This document shows positions 44,432-53,728 of a DNA stretch of 64,000 nucleotides, piece after piece. The first letter of the stretch is position 1. Every line of letters begins with the position of its first letter. Under the pieces are notes generated by a model. The model did not search any database. It saw only the letters and a list, made by a program, of their open reading frames with translations, and was not told the origin of the DNA. A program made the position numbers and the translations under genes. The stretch covers positions 248,001 to 312,000 of the forward strand of contig NZ_WHKF01000002.1 in NCBI RefSeq assembly GCF_009295825.1, in the 5' to 3' direction. This stretch comes from Marinifilum sp. N1E240. GTDB lineage: Bacteria > Bacteroidota > Bacteroidia > Bacteroidales > Marinifilaceae.

Positions 44432-45637
44432 TTATTTCTGTGAAATTGCTCTATCTGTTTTACGAGTATAGGTAAATCTGGCTTGTGGATTCCAGGTTTT
44501 TCCTTCGTCGTTTGACAATTTATTTTCCACAGTAAAATTATTGTTGTCTATTTTTGTGTAGGTAAATTGTTTACAAGTTCTTGTAGGCTTCTTTGTATCA
44601 TCAAAGCTAATGTGCGTATCTTCAACTATTAATACATTATCGGTCATTTTCCCTTGGAACACATCAATTGCAGATGTAAATTCATTAAAGGCGGCTATGC
44701 GATAATTTTTAGCCTCAGGATTGTAGGAGTAGTTGATATTTAAAGTGTTTGGAAAATAGTTTTCGTAACTCATTTTTTCCTGTAACAAGTTGGTGGCAGC
44801 ATAGCTGATAATAGATTCTGTTGTACCTGTCTCTCTGTATTCACCTCTGCGGCTCATAAATTCCATTTTCACATCCCAATTACCTGCCATAAAATCTAAT
44901 TTCGAGATCTCTTTTCTTTTTGGCATTTCCAAAAGTTTGGCATCAAAGTCAGGATTTACTTCTACTTTTTCAATCTGGGTAATACGATCTCGTTGCCAGA
45001 ATATTCTTTCTACAAAGAAAGGGATGATTAATCCATCAACAGATCTAAAATCATCGAAATACATTTCCGATGGCAGAGTTCTGGCAAAATCAACCCATTC
45101 TGCTTCGCATTTGTACTCTAAATAGGTTTTTGTGTCAAAGTACCACTTTTCCGATTTACCATTCTCTCTGGTCAATTTTAAGGCATACATTTCGATGCCA
45201 TCTACAGTTTCTTTTCCTATATATTCTACTTTATGCCCATTCTCTTTGTATTTGAAAAAAGGAGTAAAGAATGTCGCTTTTTGCATGAATACGTTAGTTT
45301 CACCTGCGTTTATTTTACGGGCATATTCAATTTCCTGCCAGGGATCAATAGTCCACCCACACTTGCCATTAAATGCTTCAATTACTCTTTGTTCACCAAG
45401 ATGAAAATCCGAATAATATTTTCCGCACTTGGTTTTGTAAGAGGTAAAATCTTTCTCGAGACTAAATGCGGTAAACCTTCCGGTGATTTTTAGTGCATCT
45501 ACTTTTTCCCATTTATCGGCACCTCCATGGGCATCGATATGCTTCGCAATAATTTCCTCGGCTGTTTGTGCTAACAATATTGTTGGTAAACAGAGCAAAG
45601 CAATAAGGATAACTGATTGAAGTTTTTTGAGTTTCAT
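44432..45637 (-). CDS. Secreted protein with LolA-like N-terminal and DUF1579-like C-terminal domain
   Basis: A signal peptide (residues 1-23, ending LLAQTAEE) is followed by a domain of about 220 residues resembling the outer-membrane lipoprotein-sorting (LolA) fold (IIAKHIDAHGGADKWEKVDA, EYIGKETVDGIEMYALKLTR). The C-terminal 150 residues resemble DUF1579 (LDFMAGNWDVKMEFMSRRGE). The combination is known from Bacteroidota and Acidobacteriota but its function is unknown. It probably acts in the periplasm. It lies next to the PQQ-type propeller gene on the same strand, with a 60-bp gap. Confidence 0.8.
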   Translation of the reverse strand: MKLKKLQSVILIALLCLPTILLAQTAEEIIAKHIDAHGGADKWEKVDALKITGRFTAFSLEKDFTSYKTKCGKYYSDFHLGEQRVIEAFNGKCGWTIDPWQEIEYARKINAGETNVFMQKATFFTPFFKYKENGHKVEYIGKETVDGIEMYALKLTRENGKSEKWYFDTKTYLEYKCEAEWVDFARTLPSEMYFDDFRSVDGLIIPFFVERIFWQRDRITQIEKVEVNPDFDAKLLEMPKRKEISKLDFMAGNWDVKMEFMSRRGEYRETGTTESIISYAATNLLQEKMSYENYFPNTLNINYSYNPEAKNYRIAAFNEFTSAIDVFQGKMTDNVLIVEDTHISFDDTKKPTRTCKQFTYTKIDNNNFTVENKLSNDEGKTWNPQARFTYTRKTDRAISQK

Positions 45638-45697
45638 TTTGGGTGTTTTTGAAGTCTGTATTGTTTGTATTGATTTTTTACGCTAAAGTAGTAGTAG

Positions 45698-46924
45698 CTA
45701 TTTTAGTTCATAGCAAGCCATCTCACTAAGGTTTCTCAAATAGATTTTACCATCAGAAAATGATGGTGCAGTCCACGATTTTCCAACAATAGCTTGAATA
45801 TTCCCCATTTCAGTGAATGCTTCGGGTGTGGCTTTTACCTGTATCAATTTTCCTTTATCTGATAAAACTAAAAGCTGATTGCCTACACGTATTAAACTGC
45901 CTTTACCGTAGCCTCTTTTGGTCCATTTTTTTTCACCAGTTTTAACAGAAATGCATTGTAGTGCTGCAATATGAAAACCATAAATATGACCATCGTAATA
46001 GATAGAAGAACTATAATCGTTCTTCATGCTAGATCCTTTGTTGATAAGGGTTGCTTTGTTGTTTTGCACCTCTAGAACAATAAATCCTGTAGAGCGAACT
46101 GCGGAGATGAAGATTTTGTTTCCGTCGAAGACAATTGGCATTCCTGTAGGATTGCTTACTGGTGAATTGAAAGTCCAAATGGTATCTCCAACAGTGTTTA
46201 GTGAGTATATTTTACTTCCATTGGCAAAAATGATATTTTTTTTACCATCTATCTCTGTCACCAGGGGCGAGTTATAGGTAGATTTGCCTTCACCATTTTT
46301 CCAAAGTTCTTTACCAGTATTTTTGTCAAAAGCCATAAATGCTCGTGTTTCGGTTCCACCAACTTCAACAATTATATTGTTATCAATTAAAACAGGAGAG
46401 GAGCTAAATCCCCAACGAGGAGGCTTACTGCCATATTCTTTCATGAAATCTACCTGCCAAACGGTTTTGCCATCCTTTTTCGAACTAGCAGTTAGTTTAC
46501 CATAGCTACTTAAGCTGTAGATATTATTCTCTCCAATAGCAGGCGTAGATCGTGGTCCGTCACCAAATGTGTCAAAAAAGAGAGAGTCAACCTCTGTTCT
46601 CCATACTTCGTTACCAGTTTTAGAATTGAATGCAGCAATAAATTCAGTACCGGTTAGGGTATCTTTTTTCTCACTTATCATGGTGTAGATATTCTTCCCA
46701 CTAATTGTGATTTCAGAGAATCCGTCCCCTAATTTTTTCTTCCAAAGTAGTTTTGGAGCTTTTTCAGTAAAACCTGCCAAACTTATGTTTTCAGTAGCTC
46801 CGCTTCGGTGTGATCCTCTAAATTGATTCCATTCCTGTAGATCTTTTTGTTGTGCTTGAGTGTTGGGCGAATACCAAAGCATTAGGAGTGCAATGGTACA
46901 TAAGATTAGTGTTGTCTTTTTCAT
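45698..46924 (-). CDS. Secreted PQQ-like beta-propeller protein
   Basis: A signal peptide (residues 1-24) is followed by about seven Trp-docked blades of the outer-membrane BamB/PQQ-dehydrogenase type: AFNSKTGNEVWRTEV, ASSKKDGKTVWQVDF, AFDKNTGKELWKNGE, SLNTVGDTIWTFNSP and CISVKTGEKKWTKRG. There are no residues that would mark a quinoprotein dehydrogenase, so this is a structural or binding propeller. It is upstream of the DUF1579-like gene and may form a short operon with it. Confidence 0.87.
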   Translation of the reverse strand: MKKTTLILCTIALLMLWYSPNTQAQQKDLQEWNQFRGSHRSGATENISLAGFTEKAPKLLWKKKLGDGFSEITISGKNIYTMISEKKDTLTGTEFIAAFNSKTGNEVWRTEVDSLFFDTFGDGPRSTPAIGENNIYSLSSYGKLTASSKKDGKTVWQVDFMKEYGSKPPRWGFSSSPVLIDNNIIVEVGGTETRAFMAFDKNTGKELWKNGEGKSTYNSPLVTEIDGKKNIIFANGSKIYSLNTVGDTIWTFNSPVSNPTGMPIVFDGNKIFISAVRSTGFIVLEVQNNKATLINKGSSMKNDYSSSIYYDGHIYGFHIAALQCISVKTGEKKWTKRGYGKGSLIRVGNQLLVLSDKGKLIQVKATPEAFTEMGNIQAIVGKSWTAPSFSDGKIYLRNLSEMACYELK

Positions 46925-47351
46925 CAGATGTTTTGTTTATAGATTATTAGGTTTATTTGATTTTCGTTTATTGTGAATATGTGATAAAAGATTGTCCATC
47001 ACAAGATACAACTATCTGATTAATCAAATATTAAGCCGAAGGATAGAAGTGTCAAATTATTAGTGATTTACTGTTTTTAGCATTGAAAAAGAGAATGATA
47101 ATCTGTTCGAATTAGGACAACTATTGTCCGTATTTGAATAGCTGTATCATGCTTATTTAAAAGGATTATGAATAAATAAGATGTGTTCCCAAACAGCACT
47201 CCTTATCACCCAATGAAATCATAAATTCTGAAATTTGTCTACTGTTAAAAGTAGTAGAATACAATTGTGTTACTAATGAATACATTTTCCTTTTACTGGA
47301 AAATTTACATAGTGATAATGGTGTTTGTAATTGGGAATAAGGAGAAATCAG
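46925..47351. other. Divergent intergenic region with a 6-bp inverted repeat
   Basis: About 425 bp between the divergent propeller and sensor-hydrogenase genes. It contains a perfect dyad GGACAA-CTA-TTGTCC (47115-47129) and a TGATTAATCA palindrome near 47016. An AAGGAG ribosome site is present just before the ATG at 47352. No gene or RNA recognised. Confidence 0.5.
47115..47129. promoter_or_regulatory. Candidate operator: perfect dyad GGACAA-CTA-TTGTCC
   Basis: A 6-bp inverted repeat with a 3-nt spacer in the divergent region. Which gene it would control is not clear. Confidence 0.35.
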
Positions 47352-49061
47352 ATGGATATATTAAAACCGGTTTATACAGAGCAGAACGATTGTCAGGATT
47401 GTTACAAATGCATTCGTGAGTGTACTTTAAAAGCCATTAAGGTGGTTAATAATTCTGCTCAGATACTTCATAATGATTGTATCTATTGTGGGACTTGCAC
47501 ACAGATTTGTCCGGTAGGCGCTAAAAAGGTTCGTGATGATTTGAAGAAGGTTAAAAAGATGATTAACAGGAGCGAGAAGGTAATTGTTTCATTAGCACCA
47601 TCATTTGTAACAGAGTTTCCAAACCTTTCGGACGAGCAAATGATAGCTACACTTAAAGAGTTGGGATTTTTAGCCATTTCGGAAACAGCTTTGGGAGCAC
47701 AGGAAGTTTCTCGCAGAGTTACCAAATATGTTGAATCAAACGAAAAAGGAGTTTATATTTCATCTGCCTGTCCTTCTGTTGTAGAAATGATTTGTAAACA
47801 TTATCCTGATTTTAAAAGTAATCTTACTCCAATATTGTCACCTTTATTAACACATGCAAAATATCTGAAAGAGGAGTATATCAACTCGAAAGTTGTATTT
47901 ATTGGACCTTGCATCGCAAAAAAATCAGAAAGCGACGAATTTCCTGATTTAGTTGATGCAGCTTTAACTTTTACCGATTTAAAGAATTGGCTAGAGGAAG
48001 AAAATTTAGATCCATATTTATTTCCTGAAGACAAACAAGTGGATCAATTCATTCCAGGTAAGGCAGGCAAGGGTATTTTATATCCAATTGATGGTGGTAT
48101 GATTATGGGAATGAAAAAGAATGCTACGGCTACAGATGCCGTTTACATGACATTTTCAGGAATTAATAACATTCAGGCAGTACTTAGTGATTTGAATAAG
48201 TATCGTAAAACCAATAAATTATTTTTGGAGTTACTTGCTTGTGATGGAGGATGTGTGAACGGTCCAGGAACGCAAAAAACTTACTCTACTGCAATAAAAC
48301 GGTTAGAGGTCATCAATAAGATTGATGATGAGAGAACCTGTGTATTGAATACGGAATTTTCTATAGAACGTAATTTTGATTCCATATTACCAATCCCGAA
48401 ATATGAGCATTCTGAGAATAGCATTAAAGAAGCTTTGACCATGATTGGTAAATACTCTGAAAAGGATGAAATCAATTGTGGCGGTTGTGGATATAACTCA
48501 TGTCGTGAATTTGCTGAGGCATACCTTGAGGACAGATCTGAGCCTAATATGTGTGTATCCTACATGCGAAAAATAGCCCATGACAAATCATCGGCTCTTC
48601 TGAGAAAGATACCTTCAGGAGTTGTTATTGTAAATGATGAATTGAAAATAATTGAAGCCAACCAAAGTTTTGCCGGAATTCTGGGTGAAGAAGTCGAGGA
48701 GGTTTACGAAACTATTCCAGGATTGGTTGATGCTGATTTAAAAAAGATTTTACCATTTCATAAACTATTTTCATCGGCTTTAAGTACTGGTGTAGATAAT
48801 TTAGAGAGAGATATAAAACATGGGAATAAGATGCTTCACATTAGCATTTTCACAATCCATAAGCATAAAATAGTTGGTGCCATTGTGCGAGACATGTCTC
48901 AACCGTATATTCAGCGCGAAGAAGTTGTTACCAGAGCAAGAACTGTTAATCGGAAAAATCTGGAAACTGTTCAGAAAATAGCCTATTTGTTAGGTGAAAA
49001 TGCTTCGGAAACGGAAGAAATGTTGAATTCAATTGTTGAGTTTTACACACCTGATGAATAG
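47352..49061 (+). CDS. [FeFe]-hydrogenase-like sensor with ferredoxin and PAS domains, module 1
   Basis: Layout: 2[4Fe-4S] ferredoxin (C14, C17, C20, C24 and C43, C46, C49, C53), hydrogenase large-subunit C-terminal domain, a Fe-S domain (CGGCGYNSCREF, C376, C379, C384, C401), and a PAS domain from about 413. All four H-cluster cysteines are present: SACPS (C140), GPCIAKK (C187), LLACDGGC (C297, C301). These features match group C sensory hydrogenases, which signal H2 or redox state rather than make H2. The AAGGAG site 8 nt before the ATG at 47352 decides the start. A phosphatase gene follows by 38 bp. Confidence 0.9.
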   Translation: MDILKPVYTEQNDCQDCYKCIRECTLKAIKVVNNSAQILHNDCIYCGTCTQICPVGAKKVRDDLKKVKKMINRSEKVIVSLAPSFVTEFPNLSDEQMIATLKELGFLAISETALGAQEVSRRVTKYVESNEKGVYISSACPSVVEMICKHYPDFKSNLTPILSPLLTHAKYLKEEYINSKVVFIGPCIAKKSESDEFPDLVDAALTFTDLKNWLEEENLDPYLFPEDKQVDQFIPGKAGKGILYPIDGGMIMGMKKNATATDAVYMTFSGINNIQAVLSDLNKYRKTNKLFLELLACDGGCVNGPGTQKTYSTAIKRLEVINKIDDERTCVLNTEFSIERNFDSILPIPKYEHSENSIKEALTMIGKYSEKDEINCGGCGYNSCREFAEAYLEDRSEPNMCVSYMRKIAHDKSSALLRKIPSGVVIVNDELKIIEANQSFAGILGEEVEEVYETIPGLVDADLKKILPFHKLFSSALSTGVDNLERDIKHGNKMLHISIFTIHKHKIVGAIVRDMSQPYIQREEVVTRARTVNRKNLETVQKIAYLLGENASETEEMLNSIVEFYTPDE

Positions 49062-49099
49062 TTGATGGGTCTTATATAGCAGATTTAGAGTAAAAGCAA

Positions 49100-50284
49100 A
49101 TGCAGGAAGATTTTTACATAGAGGTAGAGTGTCAGCAAAGAAATCAACATGGTCAGTCGATTTGTGGTGATGTTTTTATGTCGCGAAAGCTTAAAGATGA
49201 GGGGAGAACAATACTTGTGCTTTCCGATGGCTTGGGAAGTGGAGTTAAGGCAAATGTATTGGGAACCTTAACTGCATCGATGATTCTGAATTACATGAAA
49301 GTGAATAAGGATATCCGAAAAGCTGCTGAGGTAATTATGAAAACTTTGCCTGTATGTAGCAAACGTAAAGCCAGTTATTCAACTTTTACGATTGTAGAGA
49401 TCGAATGTGATGGTGAGACTCGAATTATCTGCTACGATAATCCTGATTGTTTGATTTTGCGTGGATTGGAATCGTTTATACCTGAATGTGAGGAATTGCA
49501 TTTGGAAGGAGAAGCCAACAAAGGGAAAATATTATTCTCTTATAGATTTAAAGCACAAAAAGAGGATCGCATTGTATTCTGTTCCGATGGAGTTACCAAC
49601 TCAGGAATGGGAAGTCATAGGTTGCCTTTTGGATGGGGAATGGATAATGTTCATCAATTTGCAAGCTCTTTAATTCGTAAACAGCCTTTTATTTCTGCAC
49701 GTCATTTAGGTAATGGTATTGTTGAACGTGCATGTGCAAATTATGGTAATCAGCCTAAAGATGACACTTCGTGCGCTGTATTATATTATCGTGAGCCAAG
49801 AAACTTAATGATAAGTACAGGACCTCCTTATGAAAAATCAAAAGATGCTAAGTTAGTAAAGCAATTGAGTGAATTTGAAGGATGTAAAATTGTATGTGGA
49901 GGTACTACCGCAGGAATCATATCAAGAGAACTACAAAAGCCAATTAAGGTTGATTTAGATATTTCTGATAGTGAATTACCACCAGTTTCTTACATCGAAG
50001 GTATTGATTTGGTAACGGAAGGAATTTTGACTTTAGGAAAAGTCTACAGAATTTTGAAGAATTACAATCAAAATACAAGCCTTAGAAATGGTCCCGCCGA
50101 TAGGATTGTAAAATTGCTTTTGGAAAGTGATAAAATTTTTATCATCAATGGAACCAAGATAAATGTTGCGCATCAAGATCCTAAGTTGCCTGTTGAATTG
50201 GAAATTAGAAGGACAGTTGTAAAGAATATAGTTGGACTCCTTGAGGAAAAGTTTTTAAAAGAAGTAGATCTTAGTTATATTTAA
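49100..50284 (+). CDS. SpoIIE/PP2C-type serine phosphatase, module 1
   Basis: The N-terminal ~230 residues form a SpoIIE/PPM phosphatase domain: SICGDVF (Asp24, metal ligand), VLSDGLGSGVKAN, FCSDGVTNSGMGSHRLPFGW and KDDTSCAVLYY. The C-terminal 160 residues form a separate domain (ISTGPPYEKSKDAKLVKQLS, PPVSYIEGIDLVTEGILTLG) of unknown role that is conserved in the hydrogenase-linked phosphatases. It is in one operon with the sensor just upstream and probably reads its output, acting on a partner that is not in the window. Confidence 0.9.
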   Translation: MQEDFYIEVECQQRNQHGQSICGDVFMSRKLKDEGRTILVLSDGLGSGVKANVLGTLTASMILNYMKVNKDIRKAAEVIMKTLPVCSKRKASYSTFTIVEIECDGETRIICYDNPDCLILRGLESFIPECEELHLEGEANKGKILFSYRFKAQKEDRIVFCSDGVTNSGMGSHRLPFGWGMDNVHQFASSLIRKQPFISARHLGNGIVERACANYGNQPKDDTSCAVLYYREPRNLMISTGPPYEKSKDAKLVKQLSEFEGCKIVCGGTTAGIISRELQKPIKVDLDISDSELPPVSYIEGIDLVTEGILTLGKVYRILKNYNQNTSLRNGPADRIVKLLLESDKIFIINGTKINVAHQDPKLPVELEIRRTVVKNIVGLLEEKFLKEVDLSYI

Positions 50285-50401
50285 CGTGTGCACTGCAATA
50301 TTTCATTAAAAAATGATGATTTAGATCAAATAAGAATTGATCAAGTTCAGAATTAAAAATGAGTGTTGTGGATTGATTACTCAAACAATACACGAAACTA
50401 A

Positions 50402-50653
50402 ATGGCTGAGAAAATTGAAATTACGATCTGTTTAGGAAGTTCCTGTTTCTCGCGAGGAAATGGTAAGACCCTAAAAGCAATAAATACATTTCTTGAGGAA
50501 AATAATTTGAAGGATAAGGTTTTCTTTCACGGAGAGCTTTGCACAGGAAATTGTGCTAAAGGACCAATTCTAAAGATCGATGGAGAACTCTATGAAGAAA
50601 TTGATCATGATGGAGTGATAGAAATATTAAGCGGGGTGTTCGGTCTTGTTTAA
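50402..50653 (+). CDS. Thioredoxin-like [2Fe-2S] ferredoxin (NuoE-type domain)
   Basis: An 83-residue protein with the thioredoxin-like [2Fe-2S] fold of NuoE/HydC subunits. The four cluster ligands are Cys10-x4-Cys15 (CLGSSC) and Cys47-x3-Cys51 (CTGNC). It stands between the two sensor/phosphatase modules and is 36 bp before the second sensor. In other genomes the same small protein sits with group C sensory hydrogenases and catalytic hydABC genes; here the catalytic genes are missing. It may pass electrons to the sensor. Confidence 0.9.
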   Translation: MAEKIEITICLGSSCFSRGNGKTLKAINTFLEENNLKDKVFFHGELCTGNCAKGPILKIDGELYEEIDHDGVIEILSGVFGLV

Positions 50654-50689
50654 TTCTGGTTTTCGTTTCTAACCCTAAAAACCCATTCT

Positions 50690-52543
50690 ATGCCTTTAAT
50701 TGCAACTAATAAGGATAAGTGTAACCTTAGTTATACTTGTATTCGCGTATGTCCTGCTAAAGCGATAAAAATTGAAAATGACCATGCTAACATTATAAAA
50801 AACCGATGTATTGGATGTGGTAATTGTGTTACGGTTTGTGCCCAATCCGCTATTGAATATCGCAAATCTGAAGATTTGGTAAAACAATTTCTAAGTGGTA
50901 TTGATCCAGTGGTTGCGGTCTGTGATCCTAGTATATCAGGAGAATTTGATGATATATTGGATTATAGGAATTTTGTTGGAATGATTAGAGCTTTGGGCTT
51001 CGATTTTGTTGTGGAAGCGGCTTTTGGTGCAGATTTGGTAGCCTATAAATATAAAAACTTATTTGATAACTTTCATGGAAAATACTATATCTCAACCAAA
51101 TGTCCAGCCTTGGTAAATCATGTTGAGAATTTTCATCCTGATTTGGTAGAAAATTTGGCACCTATCGTACCTCCTAATGTGGCAATGGCAAAAGTGGTAC
51201 GCAAGAAATATGGCGTTAATGCAAAAATAGTTTCCTTATCACCTTGTGTAGCAAGTAAAAATGACATTAGAGCTTTTAATGGATCTGATGGAGATATTCA
51301 TGCAGTTTTGAGTTTTGTAGAACTTCGTAAATTATTTGAAGAGTATAAAATATCTGAAAATTCGGTTGAGTTTTCTGAGTTTGACCCTCCATTTGCTCGT
51401 TTGGGTGGATTATTCCCAATTAGTCATGGTTTGTTTCAGGCTGCAGATATTGACATCAGTATGCTTAATGGAGGAATTATTAGTACCGAAGGTCGAAATA
51501 ACTTTTTGCGTTCTATTAATGAGTTTAAAACTCAACACAACCTAAATCAACATTTGGATTTATTTTACTGTGAAGGTTGTATTATGGGACCGGGAGCGTC
51601 GCCAGGAGGACGTAAATTTTCCAGAAGATCGCAAGTGATTAGATACGTTCGAAAAAGATTGAAATCTTTCGATGAAGAACAATGGCAAAGAGAAATTGAA
51701 GAGTATAAAGATTTAGATTTAAATAGGGGATTCATATCAAGAGGACAATCGCTACCTATTCCAACCGAGGAAGAAGTTCAAGAAGTCCTTGTTGAAATGG
51801 GAAAGGAAAAGGTAGAAGATCAACTAGGATGTGGATCTTGTGGTTATGAATCGTGCAAGGAATTTGCCATAGCTAAATGTCAGGGATTAGCCAACTATGA
51901 AATGTGTTCATCTTTCACCATAAAGAATATGAATACTTTCATAAAAGAATTGGGTACAGCTAATGAAAAATTATCAAAAACTGAGTCTGCATTAAAGGAA
52001 TCAGAGCGAATTGCTAATGAGGAGAGAAAAGCAGCTCAGGAGGCATCTGAAACAGTATCAGCAATGTTGCAAAAACTTCCTTCGGGTGTGGTAATTGTTG
52101 ATGAGAATTTGAAGATTATAGAATCGAATAAGAGTTTTGTTGACTTGCTTGGTGAAGAAACCAGAATGTTGAATGAAATAATTCCTGGTTTGGTGGATGC
52201 AGATCTAACAAAAATGATCACCTTCCATAAATTATTCTCGACTGTTATCTTAAATGGTGAAGATATCCTAAATAGAGATGTTCATTTCGGAAATAGATTG
52301 TTTAACGTTTCTGTATTTACCATTAAAAAGAACAAGATTGTTGGTGGTATTATTAGAGATTTATATGCTCCTGAGGTTAGAAAGGAAGAGGTGATTGGAA
52401 GAGCAAGAGCTGTAATTAAAGAAAATCTTCAGACTGTTCAGCAAATAGCATTTTTATTAGGAGAGAGTGCTTCTACGACTGAAAAATTGCTGAATTCAAT
52501 TATTAAATCTCATACTCCGGGAGAGGACGAAAAAAATAAATAA
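50690..52543 (+). CDS. [FeFe]-hydrogenase-like sensor with degenerate ferredoxin and L3 motif, module 2
   Basis: The layout repeats module 1: ferredoxin, hydrogenase domain, Fe-S domain (C381, C384, C389 ... C406) and PAS (about 450-580), with an added coiled coil near 420-450. Differences are clear. The first ferredoxin cluster has Cys11, Cys17 and Cys21 but Ser14 in place of Cys; the second is intact (C40, C43, C46, C50). In the H-cluster domain, KCPALV (C138) and SPCVASK (C186) are kept, but the last motif is YCEGCIMGPG with Cys294-x2-Cys297 rather than CxxxC. It is the paralogue of the first sensor. Confidence 0.88.
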   Translation: MPLIATNKDKCNLSYTCIRVCPAKAIKIENDHANIIKNRCIGCGNCVTVCAQSAIEYRKSEDLVKQFLSGIDPVVAVCDPSISGEFDDILDYRNFVGMIRALGFDFVVEAAFGADLVAYKYKNLFDNFHGKYYISTKCPALVNHVENFHPDLVENLAPIVPPNVAMAKVVRKKYGVNAKIVSLSPCVASKNDIRAFNGSDGDIHAVLSFVELRKLFEEYKISENSVEFSEFDPPFARLGGLFPISHGLFQAADIDISMLNGGIISTEGRNNFLRSINEFKTQHNLNQHLDLFYCEGCIMGPGASPGGRKFSRRSQVIRYVRKRLKSFDEEQWQREIEEYKDLDLNRGFISRGQSLPIPTEEEVQEVLVEMGKEKVEDQLGCGSCGYESCKEFAIAKCQGLANYEMCSSFTIKNMNTFIKELGTANEKLSKTESALKESERIANEERKAAQEASETVSAMLQKLPSGVVIVDENLKIIESNKSFVDLLGEETRMLNEIIPGLVDADLTKMITFHKLFSTVILNGEDILNRDVHFGNRLFNVSVFTIKKNKIVGGIIRDLYAPEVRKEEVIGRARAVIKENLQTVQQIAFLLGESASTTEKLLNSIIKSHTPGEDEKNK

Positions 52544-53727
52544 TGGAAGAAAAATTTCATATAGATATTGATTGTCAGCAATTGTTTCATCATGGTGAAA
52601 TGATTTGTGGTGATGTTTTTCTTTCGAAAAGAATAAAAGAAGAAAATCGAACGATTGCTGTTTTAAGTGATGGTATGGGAAGTGGTGTTAAAGCTAATGT
52701 TTTAGCTACCCTAACAGCATCTATGGCAATGAATTTTACGGCAGAACACAAGGATGTAAAAACCATTGCTGAGATAATCATGAACACTTTACCTGTGTGT
52801 AGCGTGCGTAAGGTTAGTTATTCAACATTTACTATTATTGATATTGAATTTGATGGTACAACTCGTATTATTGAGTTCGATAATCCTTGTTGTGTGGTGA
52901 TGCGAGGATCTGAAATCTATGATCCGGGATGGAGAACCATAACTTTGGATAGTGAAGAAAATCAGGGAAAAGAGCTGCGTACTTGTTCTTTTTCGGCGCG
53001 TAAAGAGGATCGTGTGTTGTTTTGGTCCGATGGAATTATGCAATCTGGTATGGGAAGTAGAGAATTGCCTTTTGGTTGGGGGCATGATAACGCACTAGAT
53101 TATGTGAAGAACATTGTTAAGTCTACTCCATATATTTCAGCTCGTAATTTAGGTTTACAATTGGTGAAAAGAGCTTCTCGTAATGATAAAGATGAGCCAA
53201 AAGATGATACAAGTGCTGGAGTAATTTATTATCGTGAACCAAGAAAATTACTGATTTGTACTGGTCCTCCTTTTGAAAAGGATAAGGATTCGGAACTTGC
53301 CATGAGGGTTTATCACTTTAAGGGCAAAAAGATTATAAGTGGTGGTACTACTGCGGAAATTCTTGCTAGAGAATTGAATTTGAAATTTGCTGCAGGTATG
53401 AAAATTACCGATCCTGAATTGCCACCTGCATCCTATATGGAAGGAATTAATTTGGTAACGGAAGGTATTCTTACAATCGGGAAAGTAGCTAAAATATTGG
53501 ATGAATATACAATCGACTATGACTTAGGTGATGGACCAGCTGATCAGATTGTTCACTATTTATTGCAAAGCGATAAAATTTCAATTATTACAGGAACTAG
53601 AATTAATTTTGCTCATCAAGATCCAAGTTTACCAATTGAATTGGAAATTAGAAGAACTGTGGTAAAGAAAATTGTGAGCTTGCTAGAAGAGAAATTTTTA
53701 AAAGATGTAAGCTTGTCATTTATTTAA
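52543..53727 (+). CDS. SpoIIE/PP2C-type serine phosphatase, module 2
   Basis: This is a full-length paralogue (394 residues, same length) of the module 1 phosphatase, with MICGDVF, VLSDGMGSGVKAN, FWSDGIMQSGMGSRELPFGW and KDDTSAGVIYY, plus the same C-terminal domain (PPASYMEGINLVTEGILTIG). Its start overlaps the sensor stop by one base (TAATG), which indicates translational coupling of sensor and phosphatase. The two modules clearly arose by duplication. Confidence 0.9.
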   Translation: MEEKFHIDIDCQQLFHHGEMICGDVFLSKRIKEENRTIAVLSDGMGSGVKANVLATLTASMAMNFTAEHKDVKTIAEIIMNTLPVCSVRKVSYSTFTIIDIEFDGTTRIIEFDNPCCVVMRGSEIYDPGWRTITLDSEENQGKELRTCSFSARKEDRVLFWSDGIMQSGMGSRELPFGWGHDNALDYVKNIVKSTPYISARNLGLQLVKRASRNDKDEPKDDTSAGVIYYREPRKLLICTGPPFEKDKDSELAMRVYHFKGKKIISGGTTAEILARELNLKFAAGMKITDPELPPASYMEGINLVTEGILTIGKVAKILDEYTIDYDLGDGPADQIVHYLLQSDKISIITGTRINFAHQDPSLPIELEIRRTVVKKIVSLLEEKFLKDVSLSFI

Positions 53728-53728
53728 T

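Noticed and set aside
47352-52543. Catalytic hydrogenases
   Set aside because: The PAS domains, the linked phosphatases and the lack of hydABC partners point to sensing rather than H2 turnover.
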